Notes under the pieces: model-generated
Told to the model about the DNA's origin: nothing
What the model saw: the letters and a program-made list of their open reading frames with translations, nothing else
Database searches by the model: none
Shown here: one piece after another, positions 52,725 through 62,040 of the stretch
Layout of the letters: each line of letters begins with the position of its first letter
Numbering within the stretch: position 1 is the first letter of the stretch
Translations under genes and position numbers: made by a program
From: Bog-473 sp963804055
Lineage (GTDB): Bacteria; Actinomycetota; Acidimicrobiia; Acidimicrobiales; RAAP-2
DNA length: 64,000 nt
Assembly: GCA_963804055.1 (NCBI GenBank)
Contig: CAWDOU010000013.1
Location: forward strand, 682,001-746,000
Reading direction: 5' to 3'

Positions 52725-53720
52725 TTACCCGATGAGTCCCAGTTCCTTGACGTCGTTGCGCTCCGCCTGCAGCTCATCGGTCGTGATCGCGATGCGCTCG
52801 GTGGCGAAGTCGTCGTGGGCGAAGCCTTCGACCACCGACCAGCCGCCCTTGCCGTCCGCCTGGACCGGGAACCCGAATTGCAGGCCCTCGGGCGCCCCGT
52901 ACTGGCCCTCGCTGGCCACGGCGACCGAGAAGCAGTCCCCCGTGGCCGTCTTGGTACGGAGGCTCACGACGGTGTCGATGGCCGCCGCGGCGGCGGAGGC
53001 CGCCGAGGACGAGCCGCGGGCGTCGATGATGGCGGCGCCCCGCTTCTGTACCGTCGTGATGAAGTCGCCCCGCAGCCACTCGCTGTCGGTGATCACCTCG
53101 GCAGCCGGCTTGCCGCCGATGCGCGCGTTGGCGAAGTCGGGGAATTGGGTGGCCGAGTGGTTGCCCCAGATGGCGACATTGGTCACGTCGGCCACCGGTG
53201 CGTTGGCCTTGGAGGCGAGCTGGGCCTTGGCCCGGTTCTCGTCCAGGCGGGTCATGGCGAACCAGCGGTCCGCGGGGACCTCGGGTGCGTTGGAGCGGGC
53301 GATCAGACAGTTCGTGTTGCACGGGTTGCCGACGACGAGGATGCGCACGTCGGAATCGGCGTTCTCGGCGATGGCACGGCCCTGGGGCTTGAAGATCCCG
53401 CCGTTCACGCTGAGGAGGTCGCCGCGCTCCATGCCCGCCTTGCGCGGAATGGAGCCGACCAGGAGGGCCCACGACGTCCCGTCGAAGGCCGTCTTCAGGT
53501 CGGAGGTGGCGACGATGTCGTGCACCAGCGGGAAGGCGCAGTCGTCGATCTCCATCACCACGCCCTCGAGCACCCGCATGGCGGGCTCGATCTCGAGGAG
53601 GCGCAGCACGACCGGCTGGTCCTCGCCGAGCAGCTGGCCCGACGCGATGCGGAACAGGATGGAGTAGCCGATCTGGCCGCCGGCACCGGTGACGGTCACG
53701 TGGACGGGGGGCTTGGCCAT
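52725..53720 (-). CDS. mdh: Malate dehydrogenase
   Basis: 331 residues from ATG 53720, a normal length. Seen: the NAD-binding VTVTGAGGQIGYSILFRIASG, substrate arginines in IPRKAGMERGDLL and TRLDENRAKAQLA, and catalytic His in IWGNHSATQFPD. It belongs to the cytosolic-type (group 2) malate dehydrogenases common in actinobacteria. It oxidises malate to oxaloacetate in the TCA cycle. icd lies 76 bases upstream on the same strand. Confidence 0.95.
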   Translation of the reverse strand: MAKPPVHVTVTGAGGQIGYSILFRIASGQLLGEDQPVVLRLLEIEPAMRVLEGVVMEIDDCAFPLVHDIVATSDLKTAFDGTSWALLVGSIPRKAGMERGDLLSVNGGIFKPQGRAIAENADSDVRILVVGNPCNTNCLIARSNAPEVPADRWFAMTRLDENRAKAQLASKANAPVADVTNVAIWGNHSATQFPDFANARIGGKPAAEVITDSEWLRGDFITTVQKRGAAIIDARGSSSAASAAAAAIDTVVSLRTKTATGDCFSVAVASEGQYGAPEGLQFGFPVQADGKGGWSVVEGFAHDDFATERIAITTDELQAERNDVKELGLIG

Positions 53721-53769
53721 GGGGGGTGGTCCTTTCCGACGGTTCTTCTGGTTCGAAGGCTGGTTCTGC

Positions 53770-53799
53770 GATTCGATTCGGTTCGGTTCGGTTCGGTTA
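53770..53799. repeat. Pentanucleotide tandem array between icd and mdh
   Basis: Six tandem 5-base units run GATTC, GATTC, GGTTC, GGTTC, GGTTC, GGTTA. On the coding strand this is repeated GAACC/GAATC, and the first unit contains the icd stop codon TAA. Further loose GGTTC copies follow to about 53741. Copy number may vary between strains. Confidence 0.8.
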
Positions 53800-54993
53800 C
53801 AGGCGGTCGACGATGGCCGCGGCGAACTCGGAGCACTTGACCTCGGTTGCACCCTCCATCAGACGGGCGAAGTCGTAGGTGACGACCTTGTCGGCGATGG
53901 TGGCTTCGAGCGCCTGCACGATGTCGGCCGCCGCGTTGTTCCAACCGATGTGCTCGAACATGAGCACGCCCGAGAGGAGCACCGAGCCGGGGTTGACCTT
54001 GTCCTGGCCGGCGTACTTCGGTGCCGTGCCGTGCGTCGCCTCGAAGATCCCGTGCCCGCTCACGTAGTTGATGTTGGCCCCGGGAGCGATGCCGATGCCG
54101 CCGACTTGGGCCGCCAGGGCGTCGGACAGGTAGTCGCCGTTCAGGTTCGTGGTGGCGATGACGTCGAAGTCCGACGGACGGGTCAGGACCTGCTGCAGCG
54201 TGATGTCGGCGATGGTGTCCTTCACGAGGAGCTTGTCACCCGGCTTGCCGTCGCAGTCGTCCCAGCCGACGGCGACGTCGGAGAACTCCTCGCGCACGAG
54301 GTCGTACCCCCACTCGCGGAACGCACCCTCGGTGAACTTCTGGATGTTGCCCTTGTGCACCAGCGTCACGGACTCGCGCTTGCGGTCGAGCGCGTACTCG
54401 ATGGCGGCGCGGATGAGGCGCTTGGACCCCATGGGCGAGATCGGCTTGATGCCGATGCCCGACAGTTCCCGGATGGGCCAGCCCATCTCCTCACGCAGGT
54501 AGGCGGCCAGCTTCTCGGCCTCGGGGGTGCCGGACTGCACCTCGTAGCCGGCGTAGACGTCCTCGGTGTTCTCCCGGAAGATGACCATGTCGACGAGCTC
54601 GGGGTGCACCACGGGCGACGGCACGCCGGTGAACCAGCGCACGGGCCGCAGGCACACGTAGAGGTCGAGGATCTGACGGAGGGCGACGTTGAGCGAGCGG
54701 ATGCCGCCGCCGACCGGGGTGGTCAGCGGGCCCTTGATCCCGATCAGGTGCGAGCGGAAGGTGTCGACCGTCTCGTCGGGCAGCCAATTGCCCGTCTCGT
54801 CGAAGGCCTTCTGCCCGGCCAGCACCTCCTTCCAGGCGACCTTGTGGCCGTGCTTGGCGGCGGCGGCATCGAGGACGAGCTTGGCCGCGGGCCAGATGTC
54901 GACCCCCGTTCCGTCGCCTTCGATGAACGGGATGATGGGCTCGTCGGGGACCTGGAGTGTGCCGTCGTCGCCCATGCGTATGAGATCTGCCAT
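53797..54993 (-). CDS. icd: Isocitrate dehydrogenase (NADP-dependent type)
   Basis: 398 residues. Seen: IPFIEGDGTGVDIWPAAKLVLDAA at the N-terminus, GGGIRSLNVALRQILDLYVCLRPVRWFTGVPSPV (phosphorylatable and substrate loop), IFRENTEDVYAGYE, DVIATTNLNGDYLSDALAAQVGGIGIAPGANI and HGTAPKYAGQDKVNPGS. It converts isocitrate to 2-oxoglutarate. The stop lies inside the tandem repeat before mdh, and the two TCA genes are probably cotranscribed. Confidence 0.95.
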   Translation of the reverse strand: MADLIRMGDDGTLQVPDEPIIPFIEGDGTGVDIWPAAKLVLDAAAAKHGHKVAWKEVLAGQKAFDETGNWLPDETVDTFRSHLIGIKGPLTTPVGGGIRSLNVALRQILDLYVCLRPVRWFTGVPSPVVHPELVDMVIFRENTEDVYAGYEVQSGTPEAEKLAAYLREEMGWPIRELSGIGIKPISPMGSKRLIRAAIEYALDRKRESVTLVHKGNIQKFTEGAFREWGYDLVREEFSDVAVGWDDCDGKPGDKLLVKDTIADITLQQVLTRPSDFDVIATTNLNGDYLSDALAAQVGGIGIAPGANINYVSGHGIFEATHGTAPKYAGQDKVNPGSVLLSGVLMFEHIGWNNAAADIVQALEATIADKVVTYDFARLMEGATEVKCSEFAAAIVDRL

Positions 54994-55026
54994 GGACCGG
55001 ATGCTACGGGGCGCCGCCGCGGCGTC

Positions 55027-55629
55027 CTAATTGACGTGGTCAGGGCCATACGTGGGCGGGTCGCCGCCCGGTGCGGCCAACAGGCCCGCGAGGCGGGCGT
55101 ACGGCTGCGACGCCGGGCCGAGGATGTCGCCCACCCACGAGAGCGTCAGGCCGGCGTCCACCTCGGTGCCCCAGCGGAGGATCTCCTCGATGTCGAGCCA
55201 GTCCTTGGGGCGGTCGAACACGGCCTTGCAGACGATGAGGTGCTCGGGGGCGAGGATCGGGATGTCGATCGGGCCGAAGCGGACCAGCCGGGCGAGTTCG
55301 CCCATTTCGAGGTGGAGGTCCATGGTGGCGAAGAACACGTCGAGATACGAGCCACCCCAATCGAGCCTCGCCTGCCCGTCGCGGGCTATGTCGGCCCGAC
55401 CTTCGGGAGTGATGGTCACGCCGAGTCGGGCCAACAGTTCGAGGACGGGTTCCGCCGCTTCGGGCGGAACGGTCAGGTTCACGTCGATGTCGGTGGTGGC
55501 CCTCGGGTTCCTGTACCAGGCGAGGGCCAGGGCGCCGCCGAACTGGTGCGGCACCCCGGCGGAATCGAGCATCTCGTGCAGCGAGACGATCTTGGACGCC
55601 AGGCCGGCGACCTCGTCCGTCCCGGTCAA
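55027..55629 (-). CDS. Nucleotidyltransferase-fold protein (toxin-like)
   Basis: 200 residues. The nucleotidyltransferase motif is visible: FGGALALAWYRNPRATTDIDVNL (GG then D-x-D), a third acidic position in LDVFFATMDLHLEMG, and a helical tail (VCKAVFDRPKDWLDIEEILRWG). This resembles AbiEii/MenT-type proteins. ATG 55629 overlaps the stop of the preceding small gene (ATGA), as in toxin-antitoxin pairs. Whether it is toxic is not known. Confidence 0.78.
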   Translation of the reverse strand: MTGTDEVAGLASKIVSLHEMLDSAGVPHQFGGALALAWYRNPRATTDIDVNLTVPPEAAEPVLELLARLGVTITPEGRADIARDGQARLDWGGSYLDVFFATMDLHLEMGELARLVRFGPIDIPILAPEHLIVCKAVFDRPKDWLDIEEILRWGTEVDAGLTLSWVGDILGPASQPYARLAGLLAAPGGDPPTYGPDHVN

Positions 55630-56150
55630 CGTCGACGTGGCACCTCGGTCCCGGTCCCGGTCGCGTGCGCCGCGCGCGCCGCCCGCAACCGGGCCAGGGG
55701 CGGGAACCCGAGCGGCTCCGGCTTGCGGGGCGGCCCGAACGCGCCGACCCTCGCGACGAGTCCGAGCAGGTCGATCAGGGCCTCACCGGGATCCTGACGC
55801 GTCGTCGGGGGTGGGACCTCCTCCACCGAACGGGCCATCCGGCGGGAGGCTTCGACGAAGCGCCGGGTCTCGGGCTGCTCGTGGCGGGGCGCGCCCGCTC
55901 CCGCGCCGGCCCGTCCCGTCGCCGCGGTCGCGGCCGCCCCGGTTCTGGTCGCGCGGCTCGCCGCCCGTGTCGCGGCCGCCCGCACGGCGTCGGAGTCGAA
56001 GGGGCGGCTGGCTCGCCGCCGGGCCCGGTCGAGGACCTCGTCGTCGAGATGGGCGAAGTTGGCCAGTGAGCGGGCCCGGGGGCCCTTGGGGGTGTGGACC
56101 GACTCCCGGATCTCGAATCTCCCCTTCGGACGGGCCACCACGTAGGCCAT
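55626..56150 (-). CDS. Partner of the nucleotidyltransferase (antitoxin-like), Ala/Arg-rich
   Basis: About 174 residues from ATG 56150; GTG 56156 is an alternative. It opens AYVVARPKGRFEIRESVHTPKGPRARSLANFAHLDDEVLDRARRRASRPF, a conserved-looking basic segment, then an Ala/Thr/Arg-rich linker, then a helical C-terminus (EALIDLLGLVARVGAFGPP). The function is not recognised. Coupled translation with the nucleotidyltransferase gene and a promoter of direct repeats at its start fit an autoregulating antitoxin or partner. Confidence 0.65.
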   Translation of the reverse strand: MAYVVARPKGRFEIRESVHTPKGPRARSLANFAHLDDEVLDRARRRASRPFDSDAVRAAATRAASRATRTGAAATAATGRAGAGAGAPRHEQPETRRFVEASRRMARSVEEVPPPTTRQDPGEALIDLLGLVARVGAFGPPRKPEPLGFPPLARLRAARAAHATGTGTEVPRRR

Positions 56151-56171
56151 ACCCACTAACTATACCCACTA
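56149..56171 (-). promoter_or_regulatory. Direct repeat and -10 at the start of the toxin-antitoxin-like pair
   Basis: ATACCCACTA occurs at 56149-56158 and 56162-56171 (TAGTGGGTAT on the coding strand), a 13-base period. TATAGT lies between (56164-56159), nine bases before the ATG at 56150. Transcription would begin almost at the start codon and the repeats would lie under any bound repressor. Confidence 0.55.
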
Positions 56172-56351
56172 GGTCTGACCCGGCGACCCCGTCTTTCCCG
56201 GTCGTCGGGCGGGCGGTCTGGAACGCTTCAGCCACCCTCACTGCGCTCGCGCCGGCCTGGTCGGCCACGCGCACCAAGGCGAGCGACCTCCTGCGGACCG
56301 TCGACGAAGAGCCCGAGCGGGCGCACGGCCCGACCCGCGAGCCGGAACGCG

Positions 56352-57224
56352 CTAGGAGGCGGTACCCGGTCCCAGACCGAGGGCGGCGTAGATCTCGCGC
56401 GTCGCGTTCGACGTGTTGAACGTGTAGAAGTGCAGGCCCGGCACGCCGGATTCGAGAAGCTTGGAACACAGCTCGGTGGCCAGCTCCACTCCTTCCTTGC
56501 GAACGGCGTCGGCGCCGCCCCGCGCGTCGGCGGCGCGCAGACGGTCCTGCATCCAGTCCGGGGCGGCGGCTCCCATGGCGCCCAGGCGGCCCATCGTCGA
56601 CAGCGAGGTCACCGGCAGGATGCCGGGCAGTACGGGCGTCTCGACGCCGCGCTCGCGCAGATCGGCCGACAGGCTCTCGTACTCGGAGGCCTCGAAGAAG
56701 AACTGGGTGACACCGAAGTCGGCCAGCGCCAGCTTGGCCGCCAGGAAGTCGCGGTCGCTCCCGAGGTCGGACGAGCGCGGGTGACCGGCGGGGTGGGCCG
56801 CCACACCGACGGAGAAGCCGCCGATCGCCCGGGCCAGCTCGACCAGCTCCGCCGCGTAGGCGAGCTCGCCGGGTCCGGCGTCGGGGTCCTCGGGCGGATC
56901 GCCACCGAGCGCCATGAGGTTCTCGACCCCCGCCTTGCGCAGCGACACGAGGATGTCGGCCAACTCCAAGCGGGTGTGGGCCACGCAGATGATGTGGGCC
57001 ATGGGGTTGAGGTTCGTCGTGTGGAGCATGCCGGACACGAGGTCGACCGTGCGCTGGCGCGACTCGGCGCCGCCCCGGTAGGTGACCGAGACGAACGACG
57101 GCTCCAGCGGCTGCAATTCGCCGATGGTGCGGGCGAGCGTGGCCAGCTCCTTGTCGTTCTTCGGCGGGAAGAACTCGAAGGAGTACGTCGGTCCGGCCGC
57201 CAGGAGATCGGCGATGCGCGTCAC
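56352..57224 (-). CDS. metF: Methylenetetrahydrofolate reductase
   Basis: 290 residues, TIM barrel. Seen: PTYSFEFFPPKND at the N-terminus, FVSVTYRGGAESR, MAHIICVAHTRLELADILVSLRKAGVENLMALGGDPPE, FGVTQFFFEASEYESL, and PGLHFYTFNTSNATREIYAALGL. It reduces 5,10-methylene-THF to 5-methyl-THF for methionine synthesis. ATG 57224 overlaps the stop of the upstream cupin gene (ATGA). Confidence 0.94.
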   Translation of the reverse strand: MTRIADLLAAGPTYSFEFFPPKNDKELATLARTIGELQPLEPSFVSVTYRGGAESRQRTVDLVSGMLHTTNLNPMAHIICVAHTRLELADILVSLRKAGVENLMALGGDPPEDPDAGPGELAYAAELVELARAIGGFSVGVAAHPAGHPRSSDLGSDRDFLAAKLALADFGVTQFFFEASEYESLSADLRERGVETPVLPGILPVTSLSTMGRLGAMGAAAPDWMQDRLRAADARGGADAVRKEGVELATELCSKLLESGVPGLHFYTFNTSNATREIYAALGLGPGTAS

Positions 57225-57634
57225 GACGGCGCGACCTTCCCGCTGCCTCCTGTCGCCGGAGCGGTGTCGCTGGACGCCGCGTCGAGGCGCCCGTAGTCGT
57301 CCTCGAGCCGGACGATGTCGTCCTCGCCGAAGTACGTCCCCTGCTGCACCTCAATGAGGACGACGTCGGTGTCGCCCTCGTTGGCGATGCGGTGCGCGCT
57401 CTCCAGCGGGATGTCGATTGCCCGCCCTGCGGGCACCGTGGTGACGGTGCCGTCCAGCGTCACCGTCGCCGTTCCCGACACAATGAACCAGTGCTCGGCC
57501 CGCTTCGAGTGACGCTGGTAGCTGAGCCTCTTGCCGGGGTGGACGACAATGCGCTTGACCTTGTGATCGGGCGCGTCGTCACTGAGGACGGTGTAATTGC
57601 CCCACGGGCGCTCGGAGTATTCCCGCTCGGTCAC
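57221..57634 (-). CDS. Mannose-6-phosphate isomerase type II-like cupin
   Basis: 137 residues from GTG 57634. A single cupin: RPWGNYTVLSDD at the N-terminus (as in the isomerase domain of ManC), then PGKRLSYQRHSKRAEHWFIVSGTATVTLDG with metal-binding His residues and VPAGRAIDIPLESAHRIANEGDTDVVLIEVQQGTYFGEDDIVRLEDDYGR. It could isomerise mannose-6-phosphate and fructose-6-phosphate. The GTG start has no strong ribosome-binding site. Its stop overlaps metF by ATGA. Confidence 0.83.
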   Translation of the reverse strand: MTEREYSERPWGNYTVLSDDAPDHKVKRIVVHPGKRLSYQRHSKRAEHWFIVSGTATVTLDGTVTTVPAGRAIDIPLESAHRIANEGDTDVVLIEVQQGTYFGEDDIVRLEDDYGRLDAASSDTAPATGGSGKVAPS

Positions 57635-57707
57635 CGGCGACTGGCCTCCCTGGCTGTGGCTGTGGCTGTGGCTTTCTGCCTCGGCATGGCCGGCCGGGCC
57701 CAAGGTC

Positions 57708-58571
57708 TCACCGGGCCGCCAACTCCGCGGCCCGCAACGCGTTGCGCAACAGCATGGCACGGGTCATGGGCCCGACCCCGCCGAGGCGGGGGGTGATCCA
57801 GCCCGCGACCTCTGCCACATCGGGGTGTGCGTCGGGGATGAGCTTCCTGCCCTCGAAGCTGGTGCCGGCGGAGACGACCGCCGCGCCCGGCTTCACCATG
57901 TCGGGCGTCAGCAGGTGGGGGCGGCCGGCGGCGGCCACCACGATGTCGGCCGTGCGCACGATCGCCTTCATGTCCTCGGGGTCGACGCCGGTGTGCACCA
58001 CGGTGACCGCAGCGTTGCAGCCGGGGCGCTTGAGCGTGAGGAGATTCGCCAGCGGACGGCCGATCGTCACCCCTCGCCCGATGATGGCGACGTGGCGGCC
58101 CTCGATCGGGACGTCGTAGGCATGCAGGAGCTCGACGATCCCCGCCGGCGTGCAGGGCAACGGGCCCGGTGTCCCGAGCACCAGGCGACCGAGGTTCACG
58201 GGGTGCAGCCCGTCGACGTCCTTGGCCGGGTCGACGGCCAGGAGCGCCTGCTCCTCGTCGAGGCCGGGCGGCAGCGGCAGCTGCACCAGAAAAGCACTCA
58301 CCGCGGGATCGGCGTTGAAGCGGGCGATGACCTCGAGCACCTCGGCCTGGGTGGCGCTGGCGGGCAGATGCTCGCCCACCGAGTGCATCCCGATGCCGGC
58401 GCAGTCCTCGTGCTTCGAGCGCGACGTAGCGCTCACTGGGGACGTCGTCGCCGACGAGCACCGTGCCCAGTCCGACGCCGAAGCCCTCGCTACGCAGCCG
58501 CTGGATCCGCTCGGCCACCTCGGCCCGCATGCGAGCGGCCACCGGCTCGCCGTCGAGGAGAATGGCGCCCA

Positions 58572-58572
<1 letters not shown>
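57708..58572 (-). pseudogene. folD: Bifunctional methylene-THF dehydrogenase/cyclohydrolase FolD, frameshifted
   Basis: The first 53 codons from ATG 58572 read MGAILLDGEPVAARMRAEVAERI ... TVLVGDDVPSERYVAL, a proper FolD N-terminus. The rest is in another frame (KHEDCAGIGMHSVGEHLPASATQAEVLEVIARFN, then VDGLHPVNLGRLV, CTPAGIVELL, VAIIGRGVTIGRPLANLL) to 57708. One extra base at about 58416-58420 (CTCGAAG for CTGAAG) joins the frames. The 865-base span minus one gives 287 residues, the normal size. FolD is usually essential, so a base-call error is likely. Its start overlaps the purH stop (TGATG). Confidence 0.85.
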
Positions 58573-60145
<1,573 letters not shown>

Positions 60146-60149
<4 letters not shown>

Positions 60150-60820
60150 GACGTCATCTCCGGGTCTGCTCCTTGTCTTGCATCTCTGTGTTCAGATCCT
60201 GCCGCAGCAGTCGCCCGGACCGCCTGTCGAGCCGGTCCGACAATGTCGCGCCCGGCTTCCAGCTCGCCCAGGGCCCACGCGACGGTGGCGGGATAGAGGG
60301 CGCGCTCGGCCACCTTGATCCGCTCGTGCAACGTCTCCTCGGTGTCGTCGGGGAGGACCGGCACCACCTCCTGGGCCAGGATCGGCCCGGCGTCGAGCTC
60401 GACCGTGGCCAGGTGCACGGTGCAGCCCGTCTCGGACACGCCGGCCGCCAGCGCGTCCCGCACGCCGTGCCAACCGGGAAAGGCCGGAAGCAGGCTGGGG
60501 TGGGTGTTCAGGATGCGGCCCGGAAAGGCCTCGTGGACCCCTCCCGTCATGACCGTGCCGAAACCCGCCATTGCCACGAGATCGACCTGGTGGGCCACGA
60601 GCGTGGCGGCCACCGTTGCGGTGAACCCGGCCCGGTCGAAGCCGGGACCGAAGCCCCCGTAGACCGTCCGGTCCACGAGCTCGGTGGCGACCCCGTGGTC
60701 GCGGGCCAGATCGAGTCCCGCACAGGGCCGGTCGGACAGGACGGTCGTCACTGGGAGGCCCGTATCGAACATAGCTCGCAGGATCGTCCCGGAACCCGAG
60801 ACAAGGACTGCGAGGCGCAC
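60146..60820 (-). CDS. purN: Phosphoribosylglycinamide formyltransferase
   Basis: 224 residues. Seen: RLAVLVSGSGTILRAM at the N-terminus, LVAMAGFGTVMTGG, the catalytic Asn-His in RILNTHPSLLPAFPGWHG, and TGCTVHLATVELDAGPILAQEVVPVLPDDTEETLHERI. It formylates GAR with 10-formyl-THF, step three of purine synthesis. An extra C-terminal Ala/Gly tail is present. It is the first gene of the run purN-purH-folD, all overlapping. Confidence 0.93.
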
Positions 60821-62040
60821 GCCCTCAATGTAGTGGGATCACCCGCTCTCCCACGGTGTGGCGCGCACTTCATGGGAGCCCCTGTGGGGACCCTGGGCCA
60901 TGCGAGGTGTTAACAGCAGGTCAGAGCGCTGTCGGCTCCCATGGACGGCTCGTGTCGGCTGCGGACGGCACCGGGTATCCGTTCCCGGGCGGCCGGCGGG
61001 GTTCCTCCCTGTTCGGTCGGCCGCGCCACGTCCGGGTGTTAACACCCCTGGGGATCGTCGGTGTCCTGCGCAGCGGCCAGGCAGCCGACGTCCGCCGATT
61101 ACGCCGGCCCCCGGGACCCACGTCCGGCACTGTCCTTGTTCACACCGCGTCGCCCGGCCACTCGATGCGAGCGTCGGGACCCGCCTTTCCCGGCAGCATG
61201 TCATTGCGACCCGGATCCGCCATGGTGTGAACGCTCGTATCCCCTGCCGTCGGGGCGACGCGGGGTGCCCGGCGAGTCGGGCGCGGGCCCGATGCGGGCG
61301 GGTACGCCACTGCGGGTGGGGCCACAGGCGGCCTGCCGCGCGGCCCAGGCCCGCCTGCGGGTCCGCCTCGACGGCGCGCCCCGCTCCGAGCGGGCCGTCC
61401 GTCCCGGAAGGGCCTGACCCGCTTCAGACGGGCGCTCACGCCGCTCCTGACGCTCCGGGGACTCCCGCTCGCCCGGAGCCGCTGCGGTCGCCCTCGAGGC
61501 TCCCCGACGGCCGCTCCCGTGGCAGCGGGGCAGCCGGCGAAAGCTCGACCCGTGTGATCGGCGCTCGCCCGTGTCGCACGCGCCGCCGCCCGTCACGACG
61601 TGCCCGCGCTGACGCATCGTCTCGCCAGCGCCGCCGACGCCGCCCGGCGCGTCGCGTTAACACCCGTCACGTCCCACATCTCCTCGGCGCGAAATCGTGG
61701 CCCGTGACCACGCCTCCCGTCGCCGCGACCCGCGCCGAGTGTTAACACTCGAGGTTCGTCGTCAGGTGCCGAACGGCAATTGCTCCCCGTGAAACATCTT
61801 GTCAACGCACGCGCAACAGGCGACGCGCTTCTCTTCCGTGCGCGAGGAGAGTCACACAGCGTTGCCGAGAGCGGGTGTCCGGCCGACACGCGTCACACGT
61901 CGTCGCCTTGCGCATGCCACAGCGCGTGCAATGCCGTGCAACGCGTTCAAATGCACCGCTCGCGCGAAGAAGACCGGTCGCTTGCATAGGTGACACCACC
62001 ATGAAAAGGCAATGAAAGGTGGGTGACACTCCCGACGCGC
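60821..62040. other. 1.2-kb region without a credible gene
   Basis: Short reading frames here are low-complexity and Arg/Pro-rich, with no domain and no ribosome-binding sites. The region holds the purN promoter on its left. It contains four GTGTTAACAC-like palindromes, two degenerate GTGTGAAC/GTTCACAC copies, very GC-rich hairpin-forming stretches around 61300-61520, and GGTGACAC repeats near 62000. No known RNA (tmRNA, RNase P, SRP) is recognised. Confidence 0.6.
60907..61748. repeat. Four GTGTTAACAC palindromes (dispersed)
   Basis: Copies at 60907-60916 (GTGTTAACAG), 61036-61045 (perfect, within GGGTGTTAACACCC), 61655-61664 (GCGTTAACAC) and 61739-61748 (perfect, within the 16-base palindrome CGAGTGTTAACACTCG, 61736-61751). 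A/T-rich cores like GTTAAC are expected only about once per 10 kb at this composition (my estimate). Degenerate relatives lie at 61138-61145 and 61225-61232. Confidence 0.7.

Noticed and set aside
60858..61745. A 295-codon plus-strand open frame in the palindrome region.
   Set aside because: Composition is Arg/Pro/Ala, there is no ribosome-binding site and no domain, and the other strand has comparable frames. Treated as non-coding.
61981..62030. Riboswitch upstream of the GH18 gene, because of two GGTGACAC repeats.
   Set aside because: I could not fold them into a recognised riboswitch consensus. Only the repeats themselves are supported.
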